Shown one piece after another: positions 1 to 9,303 of a stretch of DNA of 23,404 nt (position 1 is its first letter; each line of letters begins with the position of its first letter). The notes under the pieces are model-generated. The model saw only the letters and a list, made by a program, of their open reading frames with translations, was not told the origin of the DNA and ran no database searches. The stretch is from the IMG/VR virus record IMGVR_UViG_3300010157_000259, positions 1-23,404 of that record, one strand, 5' to 3'. The translations under genes and the position numbers were made by a program. The stretch is from a virus.

Positions 1-143
1 CCGCCTGGAGCAATCATTGAGCCAGGGTCTTTAATTACACCAGCACTAATGGCTTGTTGCTGTGACAATGACTCAGTATGTCCATCAGTATACTTAACAA
101 CATACTGACCATTAACTACTGACCAACTCTTTATGCCTGCCAT
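1..143 (-). CDS. Hypothetical protein, N-terminal part (runs off window)
   Basis: This is the first 47 residues of a gene that continues past the left edge. It starts with ATG directly after the stop of the 1477-residue gene (no gap), and an AAGGTGGG stretch upstream serves as ribosome binding site. The visible protein begins MAGIKSWSVVNGQYVVKYTDG and is hydrophilic, without a recognisable motif. Its position, downstream of a giant virion-type protein on the same strand, suggests a structural or assembly role. That is context only; no family is recognised. Confidence 0.6.
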   Translation of the reverse strand, partial: MAGIKSWSVVNGQYVVKYTDGHTESLSQQQAISAGVIKDPGSMIAPG

Positions 144-3100
144 TTAACCCACCTTTGAGAATACTGTATTGATAACGCTACTTAGACGTGTATCTTGTGT
201 CTTGAGATTCTCAAGATATGTCTGCCAGTTCTGGTTTTCCATATTGACAACTTGACCTGTAATTCCTAGTTGCTTGTATTGATTGACGATATTCATATGT
301 GCTTGATAATCATTTAACAAACCTTGAACTAATTGAGCCTGCTCATGCTTAGGAGCAGTCTTTGGGTCAGCAAAAATACTTTGTAATTGTCCAAGGGCAA
401 GGGCTGCATTATCTCGCCCTGCGCCGCTAGTATAATTTTCATACCAGGTTGGCTGCATTGTCTTCATTTTTGTCATAAAATCAGACCAGTTAGCATTTTC
501 TTGTTGAAGCATAAAACTATTTTGTTGTTGTTTGTATTCATTAACAGTTGCTGTATGCTGAGCAAGATAAGGTGCTACAAAGTTATTACCAGCAGCAATA
601 AAGAACTGATTCATAAATTCTAGTGGTGTACGCTGTTCACGTAAGTGCTCACGAATTAATTGCTGATGAATAGCAAGAGTATTACCTGGACCTGCATCTT
701 CTGGGATTAAGAATACTGCACCAGTTGAGGTAGTAGGGTTAGTTAATAACCCACCTGACTTGCGGTTTTCTTCAATCCAGTCAATGGCTTTTTGAGTATA
801 TGGAAAATTTGCTCCACGTACAGAAGGTGTTGTTGATGCTACCGTGTATGAAACAGCGTTAGTGCCATGGGTGCCAAGGAATTCAAGCATGGCATCATTG
901 TAATTACCTTTAGATTTAACCAACTTTAAGAATTCATCACGAAGGCCAACATCTGTCTGTTCTACTCGTGGAGACAATGGAGATAGCATTCCAGTAATAG
1001 CCTTGAGGATTAATATACTTCTAGCGTTATTACGGATACGGTCAATAAATGCTTCTTTTTCTTGAGTAGAAGAAGAACCAGTAGGAACTTGTTGACCTAA
1101 TTCATCTTGATGATAATAAGCAGAAGCAAGTGCACCCATAAGAGCATTAGTCATAGCAGCATTCTTTTGGTCTGGACTAATGGTATTCCAAACATTCATA
1201 ATGGGCTTTGATGGAATTAACGATTCCCATATACCGCGATTAGCGGCTAGTCCTAGCCCACCCTCAATTGCTGGTGCAAGATGTGGGAACCAATCTGCAA
1301 TAATGTTTGCGGGAACTGCTGCTATTGGTCCAAGTCCTGGAAGGTCTAAACCTGGAACAACGCTTTTGAGCGATGTCATGCTTCCTTGTGCTGTGATTGG
1401 TAAACCAGAAACCAACGGAATACCAAATGAATTCATTGCGCCTTGCAAACTTTTTCCAAAAGTTCCCACTAATGGAAGGTATGCATAACTGTTACCATTA
1501 GCATCTGTACTGACAAATGATGGGTTATTCATTACCTGTTCTGCCATCTGGTAAAGACGGACAGAACGAGAAAAGGCTGGAGATACTATGCTTGTATCTT
1601 TAGCGGCACGGAATGCACGTTTGATTGACTGTTCTTGAGCAAAGTAAAACGGCATAAAGTTTTGAGCCAACTGAGAAAACTGTGTGCGTAATGCAGTATT
1701 GTGAATCTGTGGAAGCATTGCATGTGTTGCACGATACTGAGCAATGCGTACTGCCTGGTCATGTGTTAATACATCAGTGTTTTCAAGATACTTAAGTGAT
1801 TGCATTTCATTTGAAAAATGTACTAAATATAAAGGCTCACGAGATAAGTTATTAATTACTGGGTCAATTAACTTATTAAAGCCTAAATCAACGGCAGTGT
1901 TAATAAGGCTTTGAATGGTTTTTCCCGCTGGGATATAAGACTCAATTTGATGACCAGCCACAGTTGCTGGCAACTGACGTTTATCTATATCTTTAAGAAC
2001 TTGTAAATCAGGTGCGGAACCTTTAGCAATACCTGCAGCGATATTGTTATGATAAGTTCCATCTTTACCAATGGTTAAACCAAGAACAGAATCAACACGG
2101 TCAGCAGCAAATGCTGCTGGGTCCTGGTCCTTCCAACGCTGCCCTAGAATTGATTCATTCTTGTAAGCATCATAAGTTCCAGCCTTGGTATCCATAATGC
2201 GTTTGTACTCACGATTGATAAGTTCTTGGCGCATTGATTGATACTGTTCAAATTTAGAATTGCCAAGTTCTTTTTCAAGTGTTACCTTTTTGGTTCCACC
2301 AAATACATCCGCAATATCTGCAGCAATGTTCTTACCTTTAGCAATGTTGGCTTCTTTAGAAAGAGCGGTTGCATAAGTTGGCAAGAAATGCGCAGAGTCT
2401 GCTTGAAAAGTTGTAAACTCAGGCAAATCTCTATGTAATAATTTTTTTGATTCTTGTTGAAAAAATGCGTGTGCAGCATTAGCCATGTCATAGCGTGTTG
2501 ATGCTGTTCCACCGCCGCCTGTGCTTACTGCTTCGGAAAGAATGTGTCCATCGTTTGCACGAATTAAATCAATAGCGTGAGCAACTTGGTCCTCTGGTGC
2601 AATCTTAGCAAGTCCTTTGGCAAATGCTTCCCTAAATGCTGGAAAGCCAGTTGTAATAGCATCTGGTGAAATACCTTTAGCGGCTCCAAGAGATGTAAGA
2701 ACTGCTGCAGCAATATGATTGCCTTCACCTGCAATAAGTGGGTCTGCCTTAGCAGCAGATGCAGCAAGTTTAGATTTAATCATATTAGTTACACCATAAC
2801 GGGCAACTGCTGGAATTAATTCTGCAGCAGCAACACGTGTACCGAAACCTAATGTAGCCAATGCTAAAGGCTTAAAGATACTGTTGGTGTATGCCTTAGC
2901 GGTAAATGTATCTAACTTGCCATAACCACGTTGAATAAGATTACCCGAACTGCGGAATGCTTTTTTAGCAGCATTAAAATCTGGAATAGAAAAATCATCA
3001 GTAAATTGATGAGAAGATATACCAGCAGTGGCTGTTCTTCCATCAATAGTTTGATAGGTGCCAATGGTATTTCCTAATGGGTCAGAACCATAAGCCTGGC

Positions 3101-4577
3101 CGCCGATTGTTGGATGATTAAGTTTTTCTAATTCATCTTTAGCGTTCATTACCAAGACGTTATCATCTGGCAATCCCATAGCCTTAAAAGAATCAAATGT
3201 CGTTTGTGCTTTAATAGCACGTGCTAAAGCAATGTCGCCATCAGCAACTGCCTGAGCATATTGTCCAGCCATTTCAGTACCAAATTGATGGTTACCACCA
3301 AATCGCGCAATACGATAAATGACGCTTGTGGCATCTGGGCTGTCCCATTTGAAAGATTTGGTTGATAATTGACGAGTTACTGGGTCAATACTAAACGGCA
3401 TATAACCACTGAATGTTTTATATCCTTTACGTACCCAATTCATTTCCTCTGTTGTAGCATCACCGCGAAGTACTTTTTGAATAGGCTCTAATCCTACAGC
3501 ACGAATAAGTGTGCGCGAAGGCAATACTGCTGAGCCAGCAAGGGTTTTAACCAAATCACCAAAGTATACTGAGTCACGAAGAAAATTATGAATTTCATCT
3601 GCGGATTTAAGATTAGCAATACGAGCAGGTACAATAGTTCCAAGTTCTGGATATTTCTGTGCAATCGTTCCAGCGATTTTTGCTTTTGTTAAAGTTTTAT
3701 CTGCAATGATATTTTCCATATCATTAAGAGAGTTATTATACCCACGAGAAGTAGCGTTAAATACGCCACCTTCTTTAACTAAATCTAATTGCTGCGGAGT
3801 AAACACGCGGCCTGAACGTGCATCAAGAAAATTCTTTGCACCAGGAATACTATCCATCATTGGATATTTAACTTGAGTGGCAATTGCTTCATCACCCATT
3901 TTAAGGTATTTGCCAGATTTCATTAATTGATTAAACTTACCAAGTACAGATATTGGGTCTGTAGTTACGTCAAAACCTGCATCAGCAATACCTGAAACAA
4001 ATTTGCCGATACCAGCATTGGTATTTTTAAGTGCGGCAGATACACCATCAATGCCAATGGCACCTGTAATTTTAGAAAGAGCGTTTGAGAAATCGCGCCC
4101 AGCAGAAATTTGATAATTAGGATTTTCTGAATCCGCGTAAGAATCCTGATACTTAACACCCATTAACTTACGAGTAATGCTGCCTGCCAAATCCGCACCA
4201 GCAATAATTCCTTCTGGACCAAGAGCGGCGCCTGCAACTCCACCTGCTACTGTTCCAATTGTTGCTAAGAACCCAGGGAGGAAACCTTGCTTTTGATATA
4301 CAGAATGAATAAACTTGTAGTCTCGTTGTACTTCTTGCAACGGCTTTGCTAAAAAATTCAAACCTTTGAATACGTCAATGCCTGTTTTAGACCAAAATGA
4401 AGTAGAGTCATTATTAGCCATGTGTTCTGCAACAACGTCATTAGCGACAACACCATTAAGTGCATGAGATGTTAAGACGCCATTTACGGTAGGGTTAGAA
4501 GAATTCATAACCCCCGCTGCTATTGCAGGGTTTTTGGCAAGTTCAGGTGTAATCCAACTGTAATCAATGCCAGCCAA
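144..4577 (-). CDS. Giant virion-associated protein (putative internal/ejection protein)
   Basis: A 1477-residue protein, by far the largest in the window, encoded in the structural block after the portal. It appears to start at TTG (MAGIDYSWITPEL), directly after the stop of the preceding gene, with AGGGG six bases upstream. Residues about 99-132 form a Gly/Ala-rich hydrophobic stretch (GFLATIGTVAGGVAGAALG) that could enter a membrane. The rest is mostly helical in character, rich in Ala, Asn and Gln, with a Gln/Asn-rich C-terminal third. No catalytic motif was identified. Very long, Ala-rich proteins with membrane-seeking segments near portal and tail genes are often internal virion or DNA-ejection proteins, or polyvalent phage proteins. 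A tape-measure role is less likely because the protein lacks long heptad repeats. The family is inferred from size and context. Confidence 0.6.
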   Translation of the reverse strand: MAGIDYSWITPELAKNPAIAAGVMNSSNPTVNGVLTSHALNGVVANDVVAEHMANNDSTSFWSKTGIDVFKGLNFLAKPLQEVQRDYKFIHSVYQKQGFLPGFLATIGTVAGGVAGAALGPEGIIAGADLAGSITRKLMGVKYQDSYADSENPNYQISAGRDFSNALSKITGAIGIDGVSAALKNTNAGIGKFVSGIADAGFDVTTDPISVLGKFNQLMKSGKYLKMGDEAIATQVKYPMMDSIPGAKNFLDARSGRVFTPQQLDLVKEGGVFNATSRGYNNSLNDMENIIADKTLTKAKIAGTIAQKYPELGTIVPARIANLKSADEIHNFLRDSVYFGDLVKTLAGSAVLPSRTLIRAVGLEPIQKVLRGDATTEEMNWVRKGYKTFSGYMPFSIDPVTRQLSTKSFKWDSPDATSVIYRIARFGGNHQFGTEMAGQYAQAVADGDIALARAIKAQTTFDSFKAMGLPDDNVLVMNAKDELEKLNHPTIGGQAYGSDPLGNTIGTYQTIDGRTATAGISSHQFTDDFSIPDFNAAKKAFRSSGNLIQRGYGKLDTFTAKAYTNSIFKPLALATLGFGTRVAAAELIPAVARYGVTNMIKSKLAASAAKADPLIAGEGNHIAAAVLTSLGAAKGISPDAITTGFPAFREAFAKGLAKIAPEDQVAHAIDLIRANDGHILSEAVSTGGGGTASTRYDMANAAHAFFQQESKKLLHRDLPEFTTFQADSAHFLPTYATALSKEANIAKGKNIAADIADVFGGTKKVTLEKELGNSKFEQYQSMRQELINREYKRIMDTKAGTYDAYKNESILGQRWKDQDPAAFAADRVDSVLGLTIGKDGTYHNNIAAGIAKGSAPDLQVLKDIDKRQLPATVAGHQIESYIPAGKTIQSLINTAVDLGFNKLIDPVINNLSREPLYLVHFSNEMQSLKYLENTDVLTHDQAVRIAQYRATHAMLPQIHNTALRTQFSQLAQNFMPFYFAQEQSIKRAFRAAKDTSIVSPAFSRSVRLYQMAEQVMNNPSFVSTDANGNSYAYLPLVGTFGKSLQGAMNSFGIPLVSGLPITAQGSMTSLKSVVPGLDLPGLGPIAAVPANIIADWFPHLAPAIEGGLGLAANRGIWESLIPSKPIMNVWNTISPDQKNAAMTNALMGALASAYYHQDELGQQVPTGSSSTQEKEAFIDRIRNNARSILILKAITGMLSPLSPRVEQTDVGLRDEFLKLVKSKGNYNDAMLEFLGTHGTNAVSYTVASTTPSVRGANFPYTQKAIDWIEENRKSGGLLTNPTTSTGAVFLIPEDAGPGNTLAIHQQLIREHLREQRTPLEFMNQFFIAAGNNFVAPYLAQHTATVNEYKQQQNSFMLQQENANWSDFMTKMKTMQPTWYENYTSGAGRDNAALALGQLQSIFADPKTAPKHEQAQLVQGLLNDYQAHMNIVNQYKQLGITGQVVNMENQNWQTYLENLKTQDTRLSSVINTVFSKVG

Positions 4578-5060
4578 TTAAAACCCCTGACCAATCCTCA
4601 TTGCTAAATACTTCATTGCTGGAGATGCATCGGGATTTGAAGCCATTTGAGTAAACATTTGATAAGCATCTTGATATTGACCTTGCACTGCATTAGGCAA
4701 AATTAATGCTTCTGAACCTGCACCTGCTCCAGCATCAGCACCATGTGTAACTGGCTGAGTTGGATACTGTGACATAACATCAAGTGGGGTTGCCGTAATT
4801 GGGTTTGACACTGGTTGCTGTTGCATAGGCTGTTGCTGTTGTGCTTGCATTCCAGCCTGAGCAATTTGTGAAGGTGCCATCTTTTTTGAATCAGGAGTTT
4901 TAGCCATTGGCGCTTGACCTTGCAAGTTTGCAAAATCTTCTGCTCCAGGTTCTCCTGCTGCGTAACGTACTGCTTGTCGTGATGCTGGTCCACCATCGGT
5001 TCGTGATGCCATAGCACCTGGGAGAGATGGTGTCGCACTTGGATTAACAGGTGTGGCCAT
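4578..5060 (-). CDS. Low-complexity Gln/Pro/Ala-rich structural-block protein
   Basis: A 160-residue protein with a clear ribosome binding site (AAGGAG seven to eight bases before the ATG). Residues 1-65 are rich in Pro, Ala, Ser and Gly. Residues about 70-85 form a Gln/Met tract (QAQQQQPMQQQPVSN). The C-terminal 35 residues look ordered and helical (DAYQMFTQMASNP, then PAMKYLAMRIGQGF). No family is recognised. Its place between portal and a giant virion protein would fit a small virion, scaffold or assembly-chaperone protein, but nothing in the sequence proves this. It lies two bases after the stop of the preceding gene, so the two are probably co-translated. Confidence 0.65.
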   Translation of the reverse strand: MATPVNPSATPSLPGAMASRTDGGPASRQAVRYAAGEPGAEDFANLQGQAPMAKTPDSKKMAPSQIAQAGMQAQQQQPMQQQPVSNPITATPLDVMSQYPTQPVTHGADAGAGAGSEALILPNAVQGQYQDAYQMFTQMASNPDASPAMKYLAMRIGQGF

Positions 5061-5062
5061 AT

Positions 5063-5278
5063 CTATTCTCCTTCTTGTAATGTTTCAATGGTTCGAGCGG
5101 CATACTCGTGGAAGTTTTCTTTATCATCCACGAAACTTGCTTGGTGTTCTAACATTCGAGTAAGAGTATCAAATGCTCCACCAACTACTATAAAAATTTC
5201 AGATGTTAAATCTGAGAGCAGGGACAAGTAATCCCATTTAGTTACCCGTGTAGGTACTCGACCCTGCTCGTCAGACAT
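5063..5278 (-). CDS. Small acidic hypothetical protein
   Basis: A 71-residue acidic protein (MSDEQGRVPTRVTKWDYLSLL...) ending in Glu-rich sequence. It starts three bases after the stop of the 68-residue gene and ends two bases before the next ATG, so it belongs to the terminase-portal transcription unit. The ribosome binding site is weak, which fits translational coupling. The middle contains a predicted amphipathic helix (residues 17-45). No family is recognised. A head-completion or assembly role is possible from position only. Confidence 0.6.
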   Translation of the reverse strand: MSDEQGRVPTRVTKWDYLSLLSDLTSEIFIVVGGAFDTLTRMLEHQASFVDDKENFHEYAARTIETLQEGE

Positions 5279-5281
5279 AAT

Positions 5282-5488
5282 TTACTTAGAGCCTGGGTTA
5301 GTACCTTTAGTACCTGAAGGCATCTTTGAGAATAGTTGTGTTGTTGCGCCAGCCTTTGTTGCACTTGCTTTTGGCTGAATCTTTGTCTTCTGTGTTACTG
5401 CATCAGATGAACCTAGTCCACCTTGGTTTGCTGGTGAAGGCTTCTTAGTTGTAAGATTCGCCTTCATCATTGGGGCTACTTTTGCCAT
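5282..5488 (-). CDS. Small basic Lys/Ser/Thr-rich protein
   Basis: A 68-residue basic, probably disordered protein (MAKVAPMMKANLTTKKPSP...). A longer reading upstream exists, but the ATG at 5488 is preferred. It carries a textbook AGGAG ribosome binding site eight bases upstream, whereas a longer form would overlap the end of the portal gene in another frame and add unrelated sequence. It has no Cys and few aromatic residues, and is rich in Lys, Thr, Ser, Gly and Ala. The function is unknown. Basic tails of this kind occur in small virion or DNA-binding proteins, but that is speculation. Confidence 0.6.
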   Translation of the reverse strand: MAKVAPMMKANLTTKKPSPANQGGLGSSDAVTQKTKIQPKASATKAGATTQLFSKMPSGTKGTNPGSK

Positions 5489-5537
5489 GTGTTTTCTCCT
5501 ATAGGGTTTATTTTTTACTTGACAACCAAAACGCGTT

Positions 5538-7013
5538 TTAGATTGGTTGCCTTCTGATAACTCCCGCAGACATCTGCGCGTTGCCAGAAGATGAAATTCC
5601 TGCAAGTAATGTTTGCAGTGATGGACGTCCACCTGGAGCCATACCTTCTTGGCCTGGTGCTACGCCTTGCATACGTCCTGATGCTTCTAAGCCTTGTGGA
5701 AGTTGTCCAGGCTGTCCTGGAGAACCCCCAGGAGGAACCTGTCCTGGGGCACCTGCCTCACCAGCGGCTGCAACTCCTGGGGGAACCTGTTCTGGTTGAG
5801 GAGCAAATGCCGCAGCAACTACTTCCTCAACATCTTTACCTTCTTGACGTCCATTAATAATAGATGCCATAGCGGTTAGAATTTTAGACGGGTCTTGTCC
5901 CTGTGCAACCATTGCTGGTAATGCTTGTGCATAACCTGCAACCGCTTGAATTAAAGCATCGCGTAATTGTTCAACTTCAACTTTTTCTTCTTCCATGGTG
6001 ACGTTCATTTCCCATGGCATCTGACGACGTAAGAAGTCACGTGAGATTAATTTATCTCCACGCGCTTGCAAACCAAATACTAATGCGCGGTTAGGGTCAA
6101 GACCAGCCATAAGGCCATAGGTAACATCGCACCAGTGGTCGCCCTGAATATCTTTAATTGGTGTGTATGTAATTTCATAAGGAGCGCCAGCGTTAACGCC
6201 GCGTACTTCCTTAGTTACATTACCAAACAATTTTTCATCCATCATAAACATCAAGCGCATAACGTGACGGAATGATTCAGCAAATACTGCTTGTGCTGTT
6301 TTAACTTGTGTATCAAATCCACCCATAAGGGCTTCAACACCACGGCCAGTTACAATAGAACCAGACTGAACGCCAAGGCGTCCCTGCGGATAACGAGAAC
6401 CTACACGAAGTTCCTGGTCAAGTAATTGTGACTCTTGGAAAATTCCTTGAGGAATGTCAAGTGCTACACGACGAATCTTTTCAGGATTGGCAGAACGGAT
6501 AGTTGCATCTGGACCAATCTCAAGTACGTTAACATCTGAAGGTAAAGCAAACGGAGCCTGTACAGATTTCTGTGCTGCTTCTAGTTGCAATGTTGCAAAG
6601 CGTGAGCGGGCAACTTGTACCCACATGATGTCATCGAACTGACCGCGTTGGTGCTCATCAGAGTCAACGCCAGGACGTACAGCAATGACAACTGGAATCT
6701 CACCAAGAAAATTCTTAGCACGGTCAAGGATTAAATTCTTACGCTCTGGTACAAAAAGAATTGTTTCATCTTTGTCAACAAAACGAAATACTTCAAGCAT
6801 ACGTTCTGAGTTTGCTTGCTCATAAGGACCACGGATAACACTCTCATGCTCAGGAAAATCATTACACAATTCGCGTACAGTCTTTTGGTAGCGGCGTGTG
6901 TATGAGCGTAACTTATTGAAACGGTCAAACTCTGGGTATGCACCAATTGGATTATCAATGCGAATCATTGGGCGATTGTTTTCAAAATCTGGCTCAATGA
7001 TGAATGCAAGCAT
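5538..7013 (-). CDS. Portal protein, C-terminal part (491 residues, frame-shifted from N-terminal part)
   Basis: The body of a phage portal protein, the dodecameric ring at the packaging vertex through which DNA enters and leaves the head. It follows the large terminase, as is usual. Features consistent with portals include a central stem/clip-like region (QELRVGSRYPQGRLGVQSGS...) and a Pro/Gly/Gln-rich, probably disordered C-terminus (residues about 400-465). The apparent ATG at 7013 has no ribosome binding site (AACCTTGG lies before it). Its sequence (MLAFIIEPDFENNRP) reads like the middle of a domain. It overlaps the 137-residue upstream reading frame by 49 bases and continues it in the -1 frame, so the two together make a normal-sized portal of about 613 residues. 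The cause may be a base-call error, a real lesion or a programmed frameshift. Confidence 0.75.
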   Translation of the reverse strand: MLAFIIEPDFENNRPMIRIDNPIGAYPEFDRFNKLRSYTRRYQKTVRELCNDFPEHESVIRGPYEQANSERMLEVFRFVDKDETILFVPERKNLILDRAKNFLGEIPVVIAVRPGVDSDEHQRGQFDDIMWVQVARSRFATLQLEAAQKSVQAPFALPSDVNVLEIGPDATIRSANPEKIRRVALDIPQGIFQESQLLDQELRVGSRYPQGRLGVQSGSIVTGRGVEALMGGFDTQVKTAQAVFAESFRHVMRLMFMMDEKLFGNVTKEVRGVNAGAPYEITYTPIKDIQGDHWCDVTYGLMAGLDPNRALVFGLQARGDKLISRDFLRRQMPWEMNVTMEEEKVEVEQLRDALIQAVAGYAQALPAMVAQGQDPSKILTAMASIINGRQEGKDVEEVVAAAFAPQPEQVPPGVAAAGEAGAPGQVPPGGSPGQPGQLPQGLEASGRMQGVAPGQEGMAPGGRPSLQTLLAGISSSGNAQMSAGVIRRQPI

Positions 7014-7378
7014 ACCAAGGTTACATAGCGGTCAGCACCTGTGTACATCTGTGTCTGTAGGTTACATGAGTCACGATAACCAGCAGCAATCATTGTGCGC
7101 TTATCTGCGCGACGACGTGCTCTATCTGAAATAGAATCTGTTGTGTCGCAATTAAATGCTGGCAGTGGAGCAATAACTTCTGCTACGTCGCGTGCTGCAA
7201 CGTCAATAAAGTTTGCAACCATTGGCTTAGGAAAGTCTGATGAGAATAATTCTGGGAAGACTTGCTGAATGTTGCCTTGGCGAATTGAAAGTAGGTCTGC
7301 CCAGCGTGCATCACGAAGATGATAGTGGTCGCGTAGTTTACGTACGCGTACACCTAACTCATCAATATCTAGCGCCAT
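6965..7378 (-). CDS. Portal protein, N-terminal part (137 residues)
   Basis: The N-terminal section of the portal. It starts at ATG 7378 with a strong GGAGG ribosome binding site eight bases upstream, inside the last codons of the terminase gene (17-base overlap). Residues 1-121 (MALDIDELGVRVRKL... to TGADRYVTL) look like a normal portal N-terminus. The last 16 residues (VCLHSSLSQILKTIAQ) are read after the junction and look like out-of-frame noise. Stepping back one base near 7016 would give ...VTLGMLAFIIEP and join it smoothly to the 491-residue frame. No classical slippery heptamer (X XXY YYZ) is present at the junction. Confidence 0.7.
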   Translation of the reverse strand: MALDIDELGVRVRKLRDHYHLRDARWADLLSIRQGNIQQVFPELFSSDFPKPMVANFIDVAARDVAEVIAPLPAFNCDTTDSISDRARRRADKRTMIAAGYRDSCNLQTQMYTGADRYVTLVCLHSSLSQILKTIAQ

Positions 7379-9281
7379 ACCAGGTTCCTCCGTTGACTGC
7401 CATCTGCTCTTGCATCTTGGCGTATTCTTCTAAGTTAACAACTTTGCGTTGGGCAAGTTGTCCTTTTGTAGCAAACGGGTTCTTAACAAAAGAACCGCCG
7501 TATGCACCCATCTGATTGATATAGTCACGCATTTGAGTCTCTGCAAACCACAGAGCCATCGGACCATCTTGCTTTGCTTTGGTTCCAGCCGACCAAGTAA
7601 TCAACTGCTCAATAAGAGCCTTGATGTGTTCGTTATCGGTACGAGGTAACTCCAGGAGATTTGAACCTTTAATGTGTTTGCCTTGGTTGTCCGTCGTACC
7701 GAATAGTGGTGCCATAGATGCAACGCCAAATTCTGCGTCCATCTTGTTTGAACCCGTATAGTGCTGAACTAAACGGATACCGCGAGTTGCTAAAAATTTA
7801 TTAATTTGTTCGTCTTGAGTTAAGAACAATTGGAAAGCGTTCTTCTCAATTACCCAAACCTTAGGCTTATACTTTTCAGTCCATGAGAAGATAAGTTCAC
7901 GAATCATTTGAGGCGTAGGTGCTGGCATACGTGATGCATCTAGCAAGTAACGCTTCTGGGTAGTCTTATCTCCAGCATAGACAACGGAGAAAGTATCTCC
8001 TGACATGGCTGGGTCCATAGAGCAAACAATGTACTGGTCGTTTAATACTGCTGGTTGACCAGGAGCACCAGGGATAAGCGGGCCAACAGGTCTCATACCT
8101 GAGACAGAGCCGCGTACATTTTCAGGTGCAAAGATTGCAGTAGATTCAACATCTTGCTGCTGATAAACCATTGCCCAGGTCTTTGGGTCTAAGACACCGC
8201 GACGCTTCTTAAGGTTAAGTCCATCCCAACGAGGATAGAGTCCGCTTTCATCTGCTGGTGTATCATCGGCATTCCAAGGTCTATCAGATTTAGGCCATAA
8301 GGTTTGCCAGTCTTCTGCTTTGTCTGCAAACTCAAGGACTGCTGGCATGGCCAAGTAAGTCCAAGGTGAGACGTTATCAGGATAGCGTTCAGGATTTCGC
8401 ATCTCACGATACATGTCAATTGGGTCTACGCGAGTACCTACAACTAGAATCTTACCTGTAGGACCAACGCGAGTTAAGACTTCCTGTTGAATCCAACGGA
8501 TTTGCTTTTCGTACTCATTAGCATTTGCCAAAGTAACGCAGTCGTCCAGGATGATGAGGTCAGCACGTGCACCATAAATCTGACCGCCGATACCCAACGC
8601 TTGAAGGGTAGGGTCCTTTTCACCTGAGTCGCGTTCAATGTAGATTGCATCTTGCGTCCACTTTTCAGCAGTAGCCTTGAAGCCTTCCACAGGAGCATAA
8701 CGTCTTTGAAGTTCAGCCCATTGAGGCGAGGTAAGTCTTTGCTTGACGGCATAGAGAAACTCCTTAGCCATCTGCTGGGTCTTAGAAACTAATTTGATAC
8801 GAACGTTTGGGTCGGTCACAATACGGTAGGTGACATAATCAATCGAAACGGTCATGGATTTCGCGTGCTCTGGTGGCATATTGCAGAGCACGTAATTCTT
8901 AAAGCCTTGCTCAAAAATCATATTAGGATGAAGCCAGGCTGGTTGGCCTTCTTCCAGAAGGCTGATAACATTTCTTTGGTGTGGAAAAGTCTGAGAGGCT
9001 AGGTATTTGAGTCTAAAGTCTTCAAAGGAGATTTCTTTGTCTTCATCAGAGACTACACCCTGACGACGCTTGATAACTCTGGCAAGGTCAATGGCTTCTT
9101 TGAACTGTGGGTCAGAGGAGCGATAATACTCATAAGACTTAACAGATTTGCCTACGGCGCGACAGGCATCCTCAACCGTGACTCCATCTTCGATGAGAGC
9201 GATGAGACGCTTCTTGGCATCTTTGGGCGCGAGAGATGCGCCCTCGGCTAAGTCGTAACTGGTTGAGCGTATTCTTGCCAC
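7362..9281 (-). CDS. terL: Large terminase subunit with N-terminal helix-turn-helix
   Basis: The DNA-packaging motor ATPase and nuclease, which acts at the portal vertex. I chose GTG 9281 (639 residues) because AAGGAG lies about ten bases upstream. The frame could extend to a TTG at 9353, but that start lacks a ribosome binding site. Residues about 20-75 resemble a helix-turn-helix of the small-terminase type (VEDACRAVGKSVKSYEYY). The ATPase P-loop is unusual (MPPEHAKSM, 135-143). Walker B is LIILDD (242-247). The C-terminal RNase-H-like nuclease begins with an Asp in VCSMDPAMSGD (D423), followed by VIEKNAF. No separate small terminase gene is seen nearby, so the N-terminal domain may supply DNA recognition. 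The stop overlaps the portal start by 17 bases. Confidence 0.9.
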   Translation of the reverse strand: MARIRSTSYDLAEGASLAPKDAKKRLIALIEDGVTVEDACRAVGKSVKSYEYYRSSDPQFKEAIDLARVIKRRQGVVSDEDKEISFEDFRLKYLASQTFPHQRNVISLLEEGQPAWLHPNMIFEQGFKNYVLCNMPPEHAKSMTVSIDYVTYRIVTDPNVRIKLVSKTQQMAKEFLYAVKQRLTSPQWAELQRRYAPVEGFKATAEKWTQDAIYIERDSGEKDPTLQALGIGGQIYGARADLIILDDCVTLANANEYEKQIRWIQQEVLTRVGPTGKILVVGTRVDPIDMYREMRNPERYPDNVSPWTYLAMPAVLEFADKAEDWQTLWPKSDRPWNADDTPADESGLYPRWDGLNLKKRRGVLDPKTWAMVYQQQDVESTAIFAPENVRGSVSGMRPVGPLIPGAPGQPAVLNDQYIVCSMDPAMSGDTFSVVYAGDKTTQKRYLLDASRMPAPTPQMIRELIFSWTEKYKPKVWVIEKNAFQLFLTQDEQINKFLATRGIRLVQHYTGSNKMDAEFGVASMAPLFGTTDNQGKHIKGSNLLELPRTDNEHIKALIEQLITWSAGTKAKQDGPMALWFAETQMRDYINQMGAYGGSFVKNPFATKGQLAQRKVVNLEEYAKMQEQMAVNGGTWYGARY

Positions 9282-9303
9282 TGGGCGTACTCTCCTTTTG
9301 GGT

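Noticed and set aside
5489-5537. A promoter (TTGTCA with TATAGG 16 bases on, minus strand) before the 68-residue gene, next to the palindrome AAAACGCGTTTT
   Set aside because: A start point from these boxes would fall after the AGGAG ribosome binding site that the gene clearly uses; the boxes are also weak.
5591-5857. Overlapping plus-strand frames opposite the Pro/Gly-rich end of the portal gene
   Set aside because: They are mirror readings of a GC-rich repetitive coding stretch, lack ribosome binding sites and have Leu/Val or Cys/Pro-biased composition.
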